Assembly: GCA_022711405.1 (NCBI GenBank)
Contig: JAKLFC010000008.1
Coordinates: 62,001-126,000, forward strand
DNA from: Bacteroidota bacterium
GTDB taxonomy: Bacteria > Bacteroidota > Bacteroidia > Bacteroidales > JAGONC01
Reading direction: 5' to 3'
Length of the DNA: 64,000 nucleotides
The notes under the pieces are model-generated. The model was not told the origin of the DNA. It did no database searches and was given only the letters and a program-made list of their open reading frames with translations. This document shows, in pieces, positions 34,172 through 42,882 of this stretch. How positions within the stretch are numbered: the stretch's first letter is position 1; each line of letters starts with the position of its first letter. A program made the translations under genes and the position numbers.

Positions 34172-35067
34172 TCGCTGGATTTTAGGAGTTCGAGGAAATA
34201 ATTTTCCAGGGTCTTTTTCCGCTGGACGAGATGCGACAGCACAATGCCCTGCCTGTATAAGGCTGCATTCAGGTCGCTGCCTGTGGTATTTTCCGCCAGG
34301 CTGACAAGGATCAGATCCTGCTTAAGTTCCATGGACCGTATGAGGGGCGAATCGGTGAGCGCCCGCTGCAATTTTGACATATCGCCTGCTGCAATCTCCA
34401 CAAGTACGGTATCCTGCAGCACTTCCTGAACGTTTCCTGCAAAAAGCCGTTTTCCTTTATCGAGCACACAGACGTGTGTGCAGGTTTTCTGTACTTCATC
34501 CAGCAGGTGACTGGCCAGAATGATGGTCACTCCCCTGGCAGCTGTCATGCGGATAAGGTTCCTGACTTCCGCAATTCCCTGTGGATCAAGGCCATTTGTA
34601 GGTTCATCGAGGATCAGCACTTCCGGATTGCACAGCAATGACGCGGCCAGGGCCATCCGCTGGCGCATCCCATAAGAGAATGTGCTGAACTTACTATGCC
34701 TTCTTTCATAGAGCCCCACCATTTTCAGCAGTTCTTCCGCCTGGGTGCTGGGGGCTTCTTTAATGAGCGACAGGATCTTAAGGTTCTGCAGGGGTGTAAG
34801 ATAGGGATAGAAGAGTGGCTGTTCGAGTATGGAACCGATTCGTTTACGATGGTGATGGGAGGGTGGCTGCCCGAACCACGAATAGGTCCCGCTGGTAGGA
34901 TTCACCACATCGAGGATCATGCCCAGGGTGGTGGTCTTTCCGCTTCCGTTGGGTCCCAGGATACCGTACACTTCCCCTTTGTTCACTTCCAGCGTAAGCT
35001 CATTCACCGCATGGATGCGGCCATAGTGCTTTGTCAGGTTCTGTATCGAGAGGATATTTTCGGGCAT
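34168..35067 (-). CDS. ABC transporter ATP-binding protein
   Basis: A 299-residue ABC ATPase of the ABC-2/CcmA type. Walker A is at 38-45 (GPNGSGKT), the signature region is FSYGMRQRMALAASLL, Walker B is VLILDEP with the following NGLDPQG D-loop, and the switch histidine is in ILASHLLDE. The C-terminal 80 residues form the usual extra domain of these exporters. It is translationally coupled to the permease (4-bp overlap), and together they probably form a homodimeric exporter. Export of lipid, antibiotic or peptide cannot be distinguished. Confidence 0.93.
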   Translation of the reverse strand: MPENILSIQNLTKHYGRIHAVNELTLEVNKGEVYGILGPNGSGKTTTLGMILDVVNPTSGTYSWFGQPPSHHHRKRIGSILEQPLFYPYLTPLQNLKILSLIKEAPSTQAEELLKMVGLYERRHSKFSTFSYGMRQRMALAASLLCNPEVLILDEPTNGLDPQGIAEVRNLIRMTAARGVTIILASHLLDEVQKTCTHVCVLDKGKRLFAGNVQEVLQDTVLVEIAAGDMSKLQRALTDSPLIRSMELKQDLILVSLAENTTGSDLNAALYRQGIVLSHLVQRKKTLENYFLELLKSSE

Positions 35068-35080
35068 GAAACGGGGCTGT

Positions 35081-35794
35081 TTACTTATAGAGCAGGAACA
35101 CTGCCGGTCGTTTACTGATCTCCGGAGATTCAGATTTCCAGTCTCTTATCCTGAGCGACCGGATCCATTCGGTTTCCAGGGTAAGATCACAGGCGATACA
35201 AAGATACGTTTCACCGGCACATATTTTCATCAGGTCGTTAAAAAGTGAAATATTTCTGTAGGGTGTTTCTATAAAGATCTGGGTCTGGTTCTGCAGGTAG
35301 AGAGTTTTTTCGATCCGGCGGATCTCCCTGATTCGTTCCTGTGCCTTCACGGGAAGGTAGCCCAGAAATGCAAAGTTCTGTCCATTGAATCCGGATGCCA
35401 TCAGCGCCAGCATAACGGAAGAGGGTCCTGGCAGGGGTATGACCTGTATTCCCTGCCGGTGAGCCTCCATCACCAGCTCATGGCCAGGGTCGGCCACACA
35501 GGGCAGACCGGCTTCGGAAAGAAGTCCGACATCCTGGCCCGACATCAGTGTGGCAATAACCGGGGCCAGGTCGCCGGGCTGGCTGTGTTCGTTCAGTTCA
35601 TGAAACCCCGTCTTTTCCAGATCACCTGTGCAGCCTGCCTTACGAAGATACCGCCTGGCAGTCCGGATCTCCTCGACCGCAAACTGGCCGAGGTTCCTTA
35701 GTATCTCCAGTGTATGCCGGGGGATCACCTTTTCGGGATGTACGTCGCCCAGTGGTGATGGAATGAGGTACAATCTTCCGGGGGTATTCATCAC
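35081..35794 (-). CDS. RsmI-like SAM-dependent methyltransferase
   Basis: A 237-residue tetrapyrrole-methylase-fold protein. It contains GRLYLIPSPLGDV, SEAGLPCVADPGHELV, VIPLPGPSSVMLALMASG and FIETPYRNISLFNDLM. These match the core of RsmI, the 2'-O-methyltransferase of 16S rRNA C1402, but the N-terminal PLGD differs from the usual P.GN pattern and the C-terminal part is short. It is therefore called RsmI-like rather than RsmI. It lies 13 bp from the ABC ATP-binding gene and 16 bp from the dehydratase gene on the same strand. Confidence 0.8.
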   Translation of the reverse strand: MMNTPGRLYLIPSPLGDVHPEKVIPRHTLEILRNLGQFAVEEIRTARRYLRKAGCTGDLEKTGFHELNEHSQPGDLAPVIATLMSGQDVGLLSEAGLPCVADPGHELVMEAHRQGIQVIPLPGPSSVMLALMASGFNGQNFAFLGYLPVKAQERIREIRRIEKTLYLQNQTQIFIETPYRNISLFNDLMKICAGETYLCIACDLTLETEWIRSLRIRDWKSESPEISKRPAVFLLYK

Positions 35795-35810
35795 CGATGA
35801 GTTTGGAGTG

Positions 35811-36773
35811 TTACCAGGGTAGTTTTGACAGGTCGACGTTTCCTCCTGACAGGATCACTCCGACACGACTGCCCAGGATCAGTAGTCCGTCAGGATCTTT
35901 TTTCTTTGCGTTATCCATCAGGGCAGCCACGGGGACGGCAGAAGAGGGTTCAATGATGATCTTGAGCCGTTCCCACACGAAGTGCATGGCCCCGATGATG
36001 GATTCCTCGCTGACGGTGATGATCCGGTGGACATGCTCGCGGATGATGGGGTAGGTAAGGCTTCCCAGGGATGTCAGCAGCCCGTCGGCGATGGTCTTTG
36101 GATGGAGGGAGGGAACCAGCTGGCCCGAATAGAAGGAACGGTAGGCATCGTCGGCCATGGCAGGTTCTGCGGCGATCACTTTTGTTCCAGGCGAGAAATA
36201 ATGAGCGGCGAGGGCTGTTCCGCTGAGCAGACCTCCTCCGCCTACCGGTGCCATGATCACATCGAGAGGTCCGGCATCCTGGATCAGCTCGAGCGCCGCG
36301 GTGGCCTGTCCTACGATGGTCCGGTGGGCATTATAGGGATGTACCTCGGTGGCATGTGTCTTTCGGAGGATCTCTTGCAGGGTTTCCTCCCGTGCTGCCA
36401 GTGTAGGTTTGCAAAACGTGATGATCCCGCCGTAGCCTCTGACCGCATCGATCTTCACGCGCGAGGAGGTTTCCGGCATGACGATGTAGGCGGGGATACC
36501 CCTGTTGCGCGCAGCCAGGGCAAGTGCCTGCGCGTGGTTGCCTGACGAATGGGTACAGACACCGTTGATCACCTCGCTTTCCGTGAGCGACAACACACTA
36601 TTGGTGGCGCCCCTGAATTTAAATGCCCCTGCTTTCTGGAAGTTCTCGCACTTCAGAAAGATCCTTACCCCGGTGAGCTGATCCAGTGTTCTGGAGTTCA
36701 GGACCGGGGTACGGTGAATGTGATCCTTTATCCGTTCTGCAGCAGAGAGTATGGTGGTGTCATCAGGAATCAT
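35811..36773 (-). CDS. Threonine/serine dehydratase-like PLP enzyme
   Basis: A 320-residue fold-type II PLP enzyme. The Schiff-base lysine is K52 in KAGAFKFRGA, preceded by LKCENFQ. SSGNHAQALALAA binds substrate and VGGGGLLSGTALAA is the phosphate-binding glycine loop. The C-terminal end has the expected GNVDLSKL pattern. There is no ACT regulatory domain, so it resembles catabolic threonine dehydratase or serine racemase rather than biosynthetic IlvA. The reaction is probably deamination of threonine or serine to a 2-oxoacid. Exact substrate preference cannot be read. Confidence 0.88.
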   Translation of the reverse strand: MIPDDTTILSAAERIKDHIHRTPVLNSRTLDQLTGVRIFLKCENFQKAGAFKFRGATNSVLSLTESEVINGVCTHSSGNHAQALALAARNRGIPAYIVMPETSSRVKIDAVRGYGGIITFCKPTLAAREETLQEILRKTHATEVHPYNAHRTIVGQATAALELIQDAGPLDVIMAPVGGGGLLSGTALAAHYFSPGTKVIAAEPAMADDAYRSFYSGQLVPSLHPKTIADGLLTSLGSLTYPIIREHVHRIITVSEESIIGAMHFVWERLKIIIEPSSAVPVAALMDNAKKKDPDGLLILGSRVGVILSGGNVDLSKLPW

Positions 36774-36819
36774 GGCCTGAAAGGATTTTCATACGGATAG
36801 GTGCAGGTTGGCACAGAGG

Positions 36820-38256
36820 TTACAACTTGATTTTTTTGTCAAGCTCTTCCACATAGATCCTGAACTGCTTGTCGGTTTCGATGAGGTTATTGACCGTCCG
36901 GCATGCGTGGAGCACAGTTGCGTGATCTTTATTGCCGCACTGCAATCCAATGGTGGCCAGTGAAGACTTGGTATGCTTCTTGGCAAAGTACATGGCAAGC
37001 TGCCGGGCCTGAACGATCTCCCGTTTACGTGTCTTCGAATGGATGGCATCCGATGCCAGGCCGAAATAATCGCAGATCACCTTCTGGATGTAATCGATGG
37101 ATATTTCGCGGGTTGTGTTCTTGACGAACTTGTCTACCATCTGTTTGGCCAGTTCGATGGTGATGGCCTTTTTGTTCAGGGAGGACTGCGCCAGTATGGA
37201 GATCAGTGCGCCTTCGAGCTCCCGGATGTTCGTGGTAATGCTATAGGCAAGGTACTCAATGACGTCGATGGGCATCTCGATGCCGTCGTTGTAGAGTCTT
37301 TTTTCCAGGATGGCGATACGTGTTTCCAGGTCGGGTACCTGCAGATCGGCTGCCAGCCCCCATTTGAACCTCGACAACAGCCTGGGTTCAATGCCCTGCA
37401 TCTCAACCGGAGGTTTGTCGGCAGTGAGTATCAGTTGTTTCTTATTCTGGTGAAGATGATTAAAGATATGGAAAAATACATCCTGGGTTTTCTCCTTTCC
37501 TGAAAGGAAATGGATATCATCCAGGATCAGTACGTCGATCATCTGGTAGAAATGGACGAAATCGTTCTGGCTGTTATTTTTAACCGCATCAATGAACTGG
37601 TTGATGAATTGTTCGGTGGAAACATAGAGCACGGTCAGTTCCGGAAAATTATTCTTTACCTGCAGTCCAATGGCATGCGCCAGGTGAGTTTTCCCGAGCC
37701 CAACGTTGCTGTAGATGAAAAGCGGGTTAAAGGATGTCTTTCCCGGGTTGTTGCCAACAGCGTAGCCTGCTGAACGGGCAAGCCGGTTGCAATCCCCTTC
37801 GATGAAACTGTCGAATGAGTAGGTGTCGATTAACTGCGAATTGACCTTGATCTTCTTCAGACCAGGAATAATAAAAGGATTCGGTATCTCTTTGGATGTT
37901 CCCCTGTTCAGGTCAATGGGCATGGCAATCGAGGGATTCTTCACGGCTTTCCTGTGTGTGGTGGGCATCTTGATGGACAACGGATCCTCTTCGCCGGAGG
38001 ACTGGTCCATGATGATGCTGTACTCCAGCTGCCCGGATGCTCCCAGCTCATGCCGGATGGTTTTCTTCAGCAGGTTGATGTAATGTTCCTCCAGCCACTC
38101 ATAGAAAAACTGACTGGGCACCTGTATCGTCAATACGCTCTTTTCCAGCTTCAGAGGCTTTATCGGTTCAAACCATGTCTTAAAACTTTGATAATTAATA
38201 TTATCCTTGATGATTTTAAGACAATTTTCCCACACCTCCGAATGATCCATTTTCAT
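36820..38256 (-). CDS. dnaA: Chromosomal replication initiator DnaA
   Basis: A 478-residue DnaA. Domain I (about 1-80, WENCLKIIKDNINYQSFKTW) is followed by a variable linker. The AAA+ domain has Walker A with K189 (GLGKTHLAHA), Walker B D246/D247 (LILDDIHFLSGKEKTQ) and sensor arginines in LLSRFKWG. Domain IV ends with the DnaA-box-recognition signature CGNKDHATVLHACRTV. It binds origin DnaA boxes and opens the duplex. The 390-bp upstream gap is very AT-rich and is a candidate origin region. Function is certain. Confidence 0.98.
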   Translation of the reverse strand: MKMDHSEVWENCLKIIKDNINYQSFKTWFEPIKPLKLEKSVLTIQVPSQFFYEWLEEHYINLLKKTIRHELGASGQLEYSIIMDQSSGEEDPLSIKMPTTHRKAVKNPSIAMPIDLNRGTSKEIPNPFIIPGLKKIKVNSQLIDTYSFDSFIEGDCNRLARSAGYAVGNNPGKTSFNPLFIYSNVGLGKTHLAHAIGLQVKNNFPELTVLYVSTEQFINQFIDAVKNNSQNDFVHFYQMIDVLILDDIHFLSGKEKTQDVFFHIFNHLHQNKKQLILTADKPPVEMQGIEPRLLSRFKWGLAADLQVPDLETRIAILEKRLYNDGIEMPIDVIEYLAYSITTNIRELEGALISILAQSSLNKKAITIELAKQMVDKFVKNTTREISIDYIQKVICDYFGLASDAIHSKTRKREIVQARQLAMYFAKKHTKSSLATIGLQCGNKDHATVLHACRTVNNLIETDKQFRIYVEELDKKIKL

Positions 38257-38646
38257 TGGTCGACAGTTATTCCTGAGTCAAAAAATCTTTATTCTGCTTA
38301 CTTAACGGTGTTGATTGCTTCCTAAAACTTCTTAAACTTGATTTCTAGCGAGTTAATTTTTTTGAGGAGGAAAGTTTTATAGTTAACAAAAATGAAATAA
38401 AAAAAGTTAAGAAAAAAATTTTTTAGGTCTTGTTTTTTAAAAAAGTTTTTTTACATAAAGAAGGGGAAATCTCCACCGGGCTATTTTTAATATATTGTAA
38501 ATTAATAATTTACGGATGATGTGATGAACGTTTTGCGAAATCTGTCATTTATCGCGTTGGATTTTCTAAAGTATGGAAAATTGATTGAATCTGGAATAAA
38601 AATACATTTAGAATGATTATAAATTTCGGGGGAGGTCACCCATTCA
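38257..38646. other. AT-rich dnaA upstream region; possible origin, unconfirmed
   Basis: This 390-bp gap holds the presumed dnaA promoter and is strongly AT-rich, with A- and T-tracts at about 38395-38455 that could serve as an unwinding element. No perfect TTATCCACA box was found on either strand; the nearest, TTATCCATT at 38647, lies in the next gene. No gene or RNA was recognised. An origin here is possible but not shown. Confidence 0.3.
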
Positions 38647-39273
38647 TTATCCATTCACGGTCGAAGGAGCTACCTGCCTGATAGTTATGCCGTAACGTTC
38701 GTTGAATTTGGCAAGGGTTTCTTCAGCCAGGCTTTTTCGTACCTCGACGGTCAGCACGCATTCATCCTGGAAATTGTTTTCGGAGATGTCGAGGTTGTTT
38801 TCCCTGATCAGGTGCATGACTTCATTGAGCATGGGATAGCTGCACCGGATCTGGAGGGTGACGGTGACCGTTCTGTTGATCACCTGTGCTTTTGACAGTG
38901 CTTCACCGGCAGCTGTGCGGTAAGCCCTGATCAGTCCTGGTATGCCGAGTTTTGTCCCTCCGAAGTATCGGATCACCACGATCAGCAGATCGCTGAGATT
39001 TTCGGACAGGATCTGTCCGTAGATGGGTTTACCGGCGCTACCGGATGGTTCACCATCATCGTTTACACGGTACCTTGAGCGGTCGGCTCCCAGTGCCCAG
39101 GCATAGCAGTGATGATGTGCGTCGTGGTACTGTTTGCGAAGGAGGGCAAGGTGCTGGCGGATCTGCTCCTCGGTGGTGACGGGAAAGGCAAGGCCGATAA
39201 ACTTGCTGCCCCGGTCCCTGTACTGACCGGAGGCAGGCTCCCTGATCGTCTTGTATATGTCGGGATTGCTCAC
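38647..39273 (-). CDS. YigZ/IMPACT family protein
   Basis: A 208-residue protein of the UPF0029/IMPACT family. The N-terminal domain includes GSKFIGLAFPV, HHHCYAWALG, the signature DDGEPSGSAGKPIYG and VIRYFGGTKLGIPGLIRAYR. A C-terminal ferredoxin-like DUF1949 domain follows. Members may bind nucleic acids or ribosome-associated factors; the biochemical role in bacteria is unsettled. It is 17 bp downstream of the CoA-binding gene on the same strand. Confidence 0.92.
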   Translation of the reverse strand: MSNPDIYKTIREPASGQYRDRGSKFIGLAFPVTTEEQIRQHLALLRKQYHDAHHHCYAWALGADRSRYRVNDDGEPSGSAGKPIYGQILSENLSDLLIVVIRYFGGTKLGIPGLIRAYRTAAGEALSKAQVINRTVTVTLQIRCSYPMLNEVMHLIRENNLDISENNFQDECVLTVEVRKSLAEETLAKFNERYGITIRQVAPSTVNG

Positions 39274-39290
39274 AAAGGCAGGTCCCAGAA

Positions 39291-39758
39291 TTAGCGGGGG
39301 AATTTCCCGAACAGCTTTCTAAAGAAGCGATGGGCACTATGGATGCTGCTGACCGGTCGGGCATGCATCATCAGGCATTCCTTGAAGATGATGTTGCTGC
39401 TGTTGCCCTGAGCCGCATACTCCATTGCTTCGTTGCTCTCGGCACCCTGCTGCACCCAGAAATTCCGGATGCCGGCAGCCTCCCCTTCTTTGATCAGCGT
39501 GAGCGTCTGTGAGGGATTGGTCACAATGACCAGGCCCGTAACACCTTCGGGCAGGTTACTGACTGTCGGATAGCAAACGTTCCCTTTGTAGGATTCCATA
39601 GCGGGATTGACGGCATACACTGTGTATCCCTTTCCGGCCAGTTCCTTGTAAAGGATGTTCCCGAATTTGGTTTCTTTTCTTGAGACCCCGGCAATGGCCA
39701 GTGTTTTTTGTTCAAGAAAACTGTTGATGGATTCTAAAGTGACCATAATTTTATCCAT
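39291..39758 (-). CDS. CoA-binding domain protein (YccU-like)
   Basis: A 155-residue Rossmann-fold protein of the CoA_binding_2 type: TLAIAGVSRKETKFGNILYKEL, then YTVYAVNPAMESY, GLVIVTNP and FWVQQGAESNEAMEYA. Such small proteins bind CoA; their function is unknown. The C-terminal segment (ECLMMHARPVSSIHSAHRFF) carries the conserved C/H/R residues. The start at 39758 gives a normal length. It is probably the first gene of a two-gene transcript with YigZ, driven by the -7 box at 39812-39819. Confidence 0.88.
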   Translation of the reverse strand: MDKIMVTLESINSFLEQKTLAIAGVSRKETKFGNILYKELAGKGYTVYAVNPAMESYKGNVCYPTVSNLPEGVTGLVIVTNPSQTLTLIKEGEAAGIRNFWVQQGAESNEAMEYAAQGNSSNIIFKECLMMHARPVSSIHSAHRFFRKLFGKFPR

Positions 39759-39811
39759 ATTATTGTTCGTCTGACGTTTCTTACCTGAAGAATAAACTGA
39801 CGTTAAAGATA

Positions 39812-39819
39812 CAAAGTTA
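39812..39819 (-). promoter_or_regulatory. -7 box for the CoA-binding/YigZ pair
   Basis: CAAAGTTA on the plus strand is TAACTTTG on the minus strand, an exact TAnnTTTG match. It lies 53 bp upstream of the start codon at 39758. Confidence 0.5.
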
Positions 39820-39857
39820 GCAGATTTATACCAGTTGTCTCCGGGCTTTATTACCCA

Positions 39858-40460
39858 TCAGGGTTTCCTGTACATTTTCAGGATCCTGACGGGTGTATCC
39901 AGCAGCTGAAAATCGCCGGATACTTTGCCCTGATGAATTTTTCTTACGACATCCATCCCTTCTGTTACTTCTCCGAATGCGGCGAATCCGTAACCATCGG
40001 GATTTCTTTTACCTCCAGCATCAAGGGCTGGCTGGTCACCGAGGCAGATAAAGAATTCCGAAGTGGCTGTACCCGGTCCGTATCTTGCCATGGAGATCAC
40101 CCCATCCTTGTGGAGGATCCCTGTTTTATCCGTTGATTCATGAGGTATGGCAGGCAGCGTGTCGACATTCAGCACACCGTCGAGGCCTCCCTGGATCACC
40201 TCGATCTTGATGGGATTCGGTTGATCTTCAAGACGCACATTACGGTAAAAGGAACCATTGTCATAGGCACCCTTGTCAACGTACATTAAGAAATTGGCAA
40301 CGGTCACAGGTGCTGCGTCAGGGTACAGTTCCACCTGGATCGTCCCTGCCTCGGTCTCCATCACTACTACAGGCATAGGGGACTGGCGGGTGCAGGCCGT
40401 CATCAGCGCGATGCTGCAAAAAACAATACGGCAGAATGGTCTTGGGTCCATGATCCTCAT
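39858..40460 (-). CDS. Cyclophilin-type peptidyl-prolyl isomerase lipoprotein
   Basis: A 200-residue protein with a lipoprotein-like signal (FCSIALMTAC; acylated cysteine near 23) and a cyclophilin domain. Visible motifs include VVMETEAGTIQVELYPDAAPVT (split over the first strands), YDNGSFYRNVR, VIQGG, ISMARYGPGTATSEFFICLG and FAAFGEVTEGMDVV. It catalyses cis-trans proline isomerisation of exported proteins in the periplasm or on the membrane surface. The catalytic arginine in FYRNVR and the SEFFI motif are present. Confidence 0.92.
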   Translation of the reverse strand: MRIMDPRPFCRIVFCSIALMTACTRQSPMPVVVMETEAGTIQVELYPDAAPVTVANFLMYVDKGAYDNGSFYRNVRLEDQPNPIKIEVIQGGLDGVLNVDTLPAIPHESTDKTGILHKDGVISMARYGPGTATSEFFICLGDQPALDAGGKRNPDGYGFAAFGEVTEGMDVVRKIHQGKVSGDFQLLDTPVRILKMYRKP

Positions 40461-40535
40461 TTTTTAAAATCAGGGTTTAAAAATAATCATCTTTTTGTAT
40501 ATTCGTTCTGTTTTCATTCCAGAATCACCAATGAC

Positions 40536-41402
40536 ATGCATACGGTCGGAAGTCTAAGGGTCCTGATCAGAAGACAACTGGAGGGGTATTATGAGAAGCG
40601 CGAACGGGAAAGCCTGTCCGGTCTTCTCCTGGAAGAGTACCTTGGGCAGTCGGGAGCATCCCTTTGCCTGGATGTGAATCAACCGGTGACCGGAGAGGTG
40701 TTCAACCTGATTGAATCGGCCGTCAGTCTTCTTAAAAAACACGTGCCGGTTCAGTATATTTTAGGCAAGGCCCATTTCTGCGGCATGGTCTTCAGGGTCA
40801 GCGAGCATGTTCTGATCCCCCGGCAGGAGACTGAGGAGCTGGTCGGATGGATCTGTGAGGATCATCCCGTCAGCAAAACGTACTCATTACCTTTGAGGAT
40901 CCTGGATGTTGGTACCGGCAGCGGGTGCATTGCAGTAACGTTAAAGAAGAGGATGCCAGGCGCCCAGGTGACGGCTGTGGATATCAGCCGTGAAGCGGTA
41001 GATGTGGCCAGAAGCAACGCAGGTCAGCTGGGGACCGACGTTATGTTTGTACAGTTGGATATGCTGGATCCGAACCAGTGGGAAGCTTTGGGCCGCTTTG
41101 ACATTATAGTCAGCAATCCTCCCTATGTTTTGCCCTCGGATAGATCACGCATGAATGCCAATGTCACTGACCATGAGCCTGCGCTGGCCCTGTTTGTCAG
41201 TGACCACAAACCGCTGATGTATTATAAGGCTATAGCGGCATACTCAGGTCAGCATCTGGGACCGCAGGGTATGATCTATCTTGAGATCAATGAACGGATG
41301 GGCAGGCAGGTCTGTGATCTTTTCGAAAATGCAGGATTTGAGCATACTGAACTCAGGAAAGACATCCATGGCAGGGACCGTATGGTCAGGGTAAGCCGGT
41401 GA
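40536..41402 (+). CDS. prmC: Peptide chain release factor glutamine methyltransferase PrmC
   Basis: A 288-residue PrmC/HemK enzyme that methylates the GGQ glutamine of RF1 and RF2. An N-terminal helical domain leads to LIPRQETEELV, the SAM-binding ILDVGTGSGCIAVTL loop, and the catalytic N194-P-P-Y197 (IVSNPPYVLPS). Length is normal. prfA is not adjacent. The 3' end overlaps the convergent rimM by 17 bp. Confidence 0.96.
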   Translation: MHTVGSLRVLIRRQLEGYYEKRERESLSGLLLEEYLGQSGASLCLDVNQPVTGEVFNLIESAVSLLKKHVPVQYILGKAHFCGMVFRVSEHVLIPRQETEELVGWICEDHPVSKTYSLPLRILDVGTGSGCIAVTLKKRMPGAQVTAVDISREAVDVARSNAGQLGTDVMFVQLDMLDPNQWEALGRFDIIVSNPPYVLPSDRSRMNANVTDHEPALALFVSDHKPLMYYKAIAAYSGQHLGPQGMIYLEINERMGRQVCDLFENAGFEHTELRKDIHGRDRMVRVSR

Positions 41403-41940
41403 GCTCATCATTCCCAGCGGTATTCAGGTCGAGTAGTCCTTCGGGCAGGTCCATGTGGATCTCCCTGCTGCGGTTATCCACCCTGAGGATATAAGCTTCA
41501 ACGGCAGGTATGAGGAATTCATTTCCCTGATCGCCCACTTTCAGCAGATCCTGTTTTTTCAGGCTTATATACTCCTGTACAGTTCCAATGTATCCTTTTT
41601 CAAGGTCGAAGACCCTGTATCCTGCAATCTGCTCGTCCAGCCGCATGGATGGATCAGGTCCGGCAATCTCTTCCAAGGGAAGATAAAGATCGCAACTGAC
41701 GAGTTTCTTAGCCTGGTCATCTGAAACGATGTCATCGAACCGAACCATGACAGTATGGTCATCCCTGATCTGATAATCTTCCAGGAAGAAGGGTACGAGT
41801 TCCCCGTCGATTTCTGCGAAAATGCAGGGGAGGGTGGCAAAGGCATCTGCCCTGGCCATTTCAAAGAAAAGGATGAGATTGCCTTTGTACCCGAAGGATT
41901 TTACGATCCTTCCCACACGGTAGCAACTGCTTTTATCCAT
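41386..41940 (-). CDS. rimM: Ribosome maturation factor RimM
   Basis: A 184-residue RimM. It has an N-terminal RimM barrel (VGRIVKSFGYKGNLILFFE; DHTVMVRFDD) and a C-terminal PRC-barrel-like domain (IGTVQEYISLKKQDLL; FLIPAVEAYI). It binds S19 and assists maturation of the 30S head. It follows rpsP by 29 bp, the classic order, but trmD and rplS are absent here. The last 17 bp overlap the end of prmC on the other strand. Confidence 0.95.
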   Translation of the reverse strand: MDKSSCYRVGRIVKSFGYKGNLILFFEMARADAFATLPCIFAEIDGELVPFFLEDYQIRDDHTVMVRFDDIVSDDQAKKLVSCDLYLPLEEIAGPDPSMRLDEQIAGYRVFDLEKGYIGTVQEYISLKKQDLLKVGDQGNEFLIPAVEAYILRVDNRSREIHMDLPEGLLDLNTAGNDELTGLP

Positions 41941-41969
41941 GTGCAGGAACGATGAAATGACGACAGGTT

Positions 41970-42548
41970 TTACGCCTGGGGTGCGTGGGGTTCGTCGGGC
42001 ATCCGGGTTTCGGGTTCCTGGGGTTCGACAGCTGTCTCAGCTGCCTCTGCAGCGCTTTCCTCGGCTTCCTTCACTTCAGCCTGCAGTTCCTGTGAGCGTT
42101 TCCGGGCTACTTTCTCAGAGATCGCCTCCATCACCTTCATCTCTTCCTCAAGCTTTTTTTTGCGGGCTTCCTTGCCCTGCAGTTCTCTTGATTTCACCAC
42201 GGCACTGATCTTGGCCTCTTTCTGAACGACCCATTCATTGAACTTCGCCTCTGCCTGAAGCTGTGTAAGTGCTCCTTTTTCCACACCCTTGAGCAGGTGT
42301 TTTTTATAGAGAACCCCTTTGTACGAAAGGATTGCCCTGACTGTCTCGGAGGGCTGGGCGCCATTGTTCAGCCACTCCAGTGCCTTGTCCAGATCCAGGA
42401 CGATCTCGGCTGGCCGGGTGATGGGATTGTAGGTGCCAATGTTTTCAATAAATTTTCCGTCACGTGGTGCACGACCATCCGCTATTACAATGTGGAAAAA
42501 AGCTCTTCCCTTCTTTCCGAAACGTTGTAATCTCATTCTTGCTGGCAT
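41970..42548 (-). CDS. rpsP: 30S ribosomal protein S16 with long C-terminal tail
   Basis: A 192-residue S16. The first 80 or so residues are the conserved core (RLQRFGKKGRAFFHIVIAD; LDKALEWLNNGAQPSETVR). Bacterial S16 is usually 80-90 residues; here a charged Glu/Ala/Lys-rich helical extension of about 100 residues follows, as in many Bacteroidota. The tail ends in a Pro/Glu-rich stretch. It is upstream of rimM in the same operon. Function is certain; the tail's role is unknown. Confidence 0.96.
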   Translation of the reverse strand: MPARMRLQRFGKKGRAFFHIVIADGRAPRDGKFIENIGTYNPITRPAEIVLDLDKALEWLNNGAQPSETVRAILSYKGVLYKKHLLKGVEKGALTQLQAEAKFNEWVVQKEAKISAVVKSRELQGKEARKKKLEEEMKVMEAISEKVARKRSQELQAEVKEAEESAAEAAETAVEPQEPETRMPDEPHAPQA

Positions 42549-42882
42549 AATTCGTAAATCTTAAATGGTTAAATCACTCAATTACTTAATTGTCAAATTG
42601 TCAAATTGTTAAATTGTTAAATTGTCAAATTGTCAAATTGTCAAATTGTTCAATTGTTCTATTGTTCTATTGTTGGTTGCTGACTGTTGACCGCTAACTG
42701 CTGGTTACTGACCTTTTCCCAAAAAGGGCTGCAAATTTCGGATTTTTTAATTACATATCAAAGAACACCAGCGAATTATTTCCGGTTGCCCAAATTTCTA
42801 AAACTTTTCAACATTCTCCGGCGGTTTGAGAGAACTGATTATTTTTATAAATTGATTCCATCCATTTTTAGTGACAGGACGC
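42549..42882. other. Divergent rpsP / dnaE intergenic region
   Basis: A 334-bp gap between divergent rpsP and dnaE. Most of it is the composite tandem repeat (42587-42713). Beyond it lies a possible minus-strand -7-like GAAATTTG (complement of CAAATTTC at 42725-42732), one mismatch from TAnnTTTG at its first base. No gene is visible. The dnaE promoter was not identified. Confidence 0.5.
42587..42713. repeat. Composite tandem repeat: TCAAATTG units then GTTGACCGCTAACTG-type units
   Basis: About ten TCAAATTG/TTAAATTG units are followed by TTCTATTG units and then GCTGACTGTTGACCGCTAAC. It is the reverse-oriented counterpart of the repeat at 33281-33344 (CAATTTGA preceded by GGCAGTCGGCGGTC). Units drift by single bases, and no constant spacers exist, so it is not a CRISPR array. 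Confidence 0.85.

Noticed and set aside
42587..42713. Possible CRISPR array
   Set aside because: Units are about 8-9 nt and contiguous with drifting bases; there are no constant repeats of 25-40 nt and no unique spacers or cas genes.
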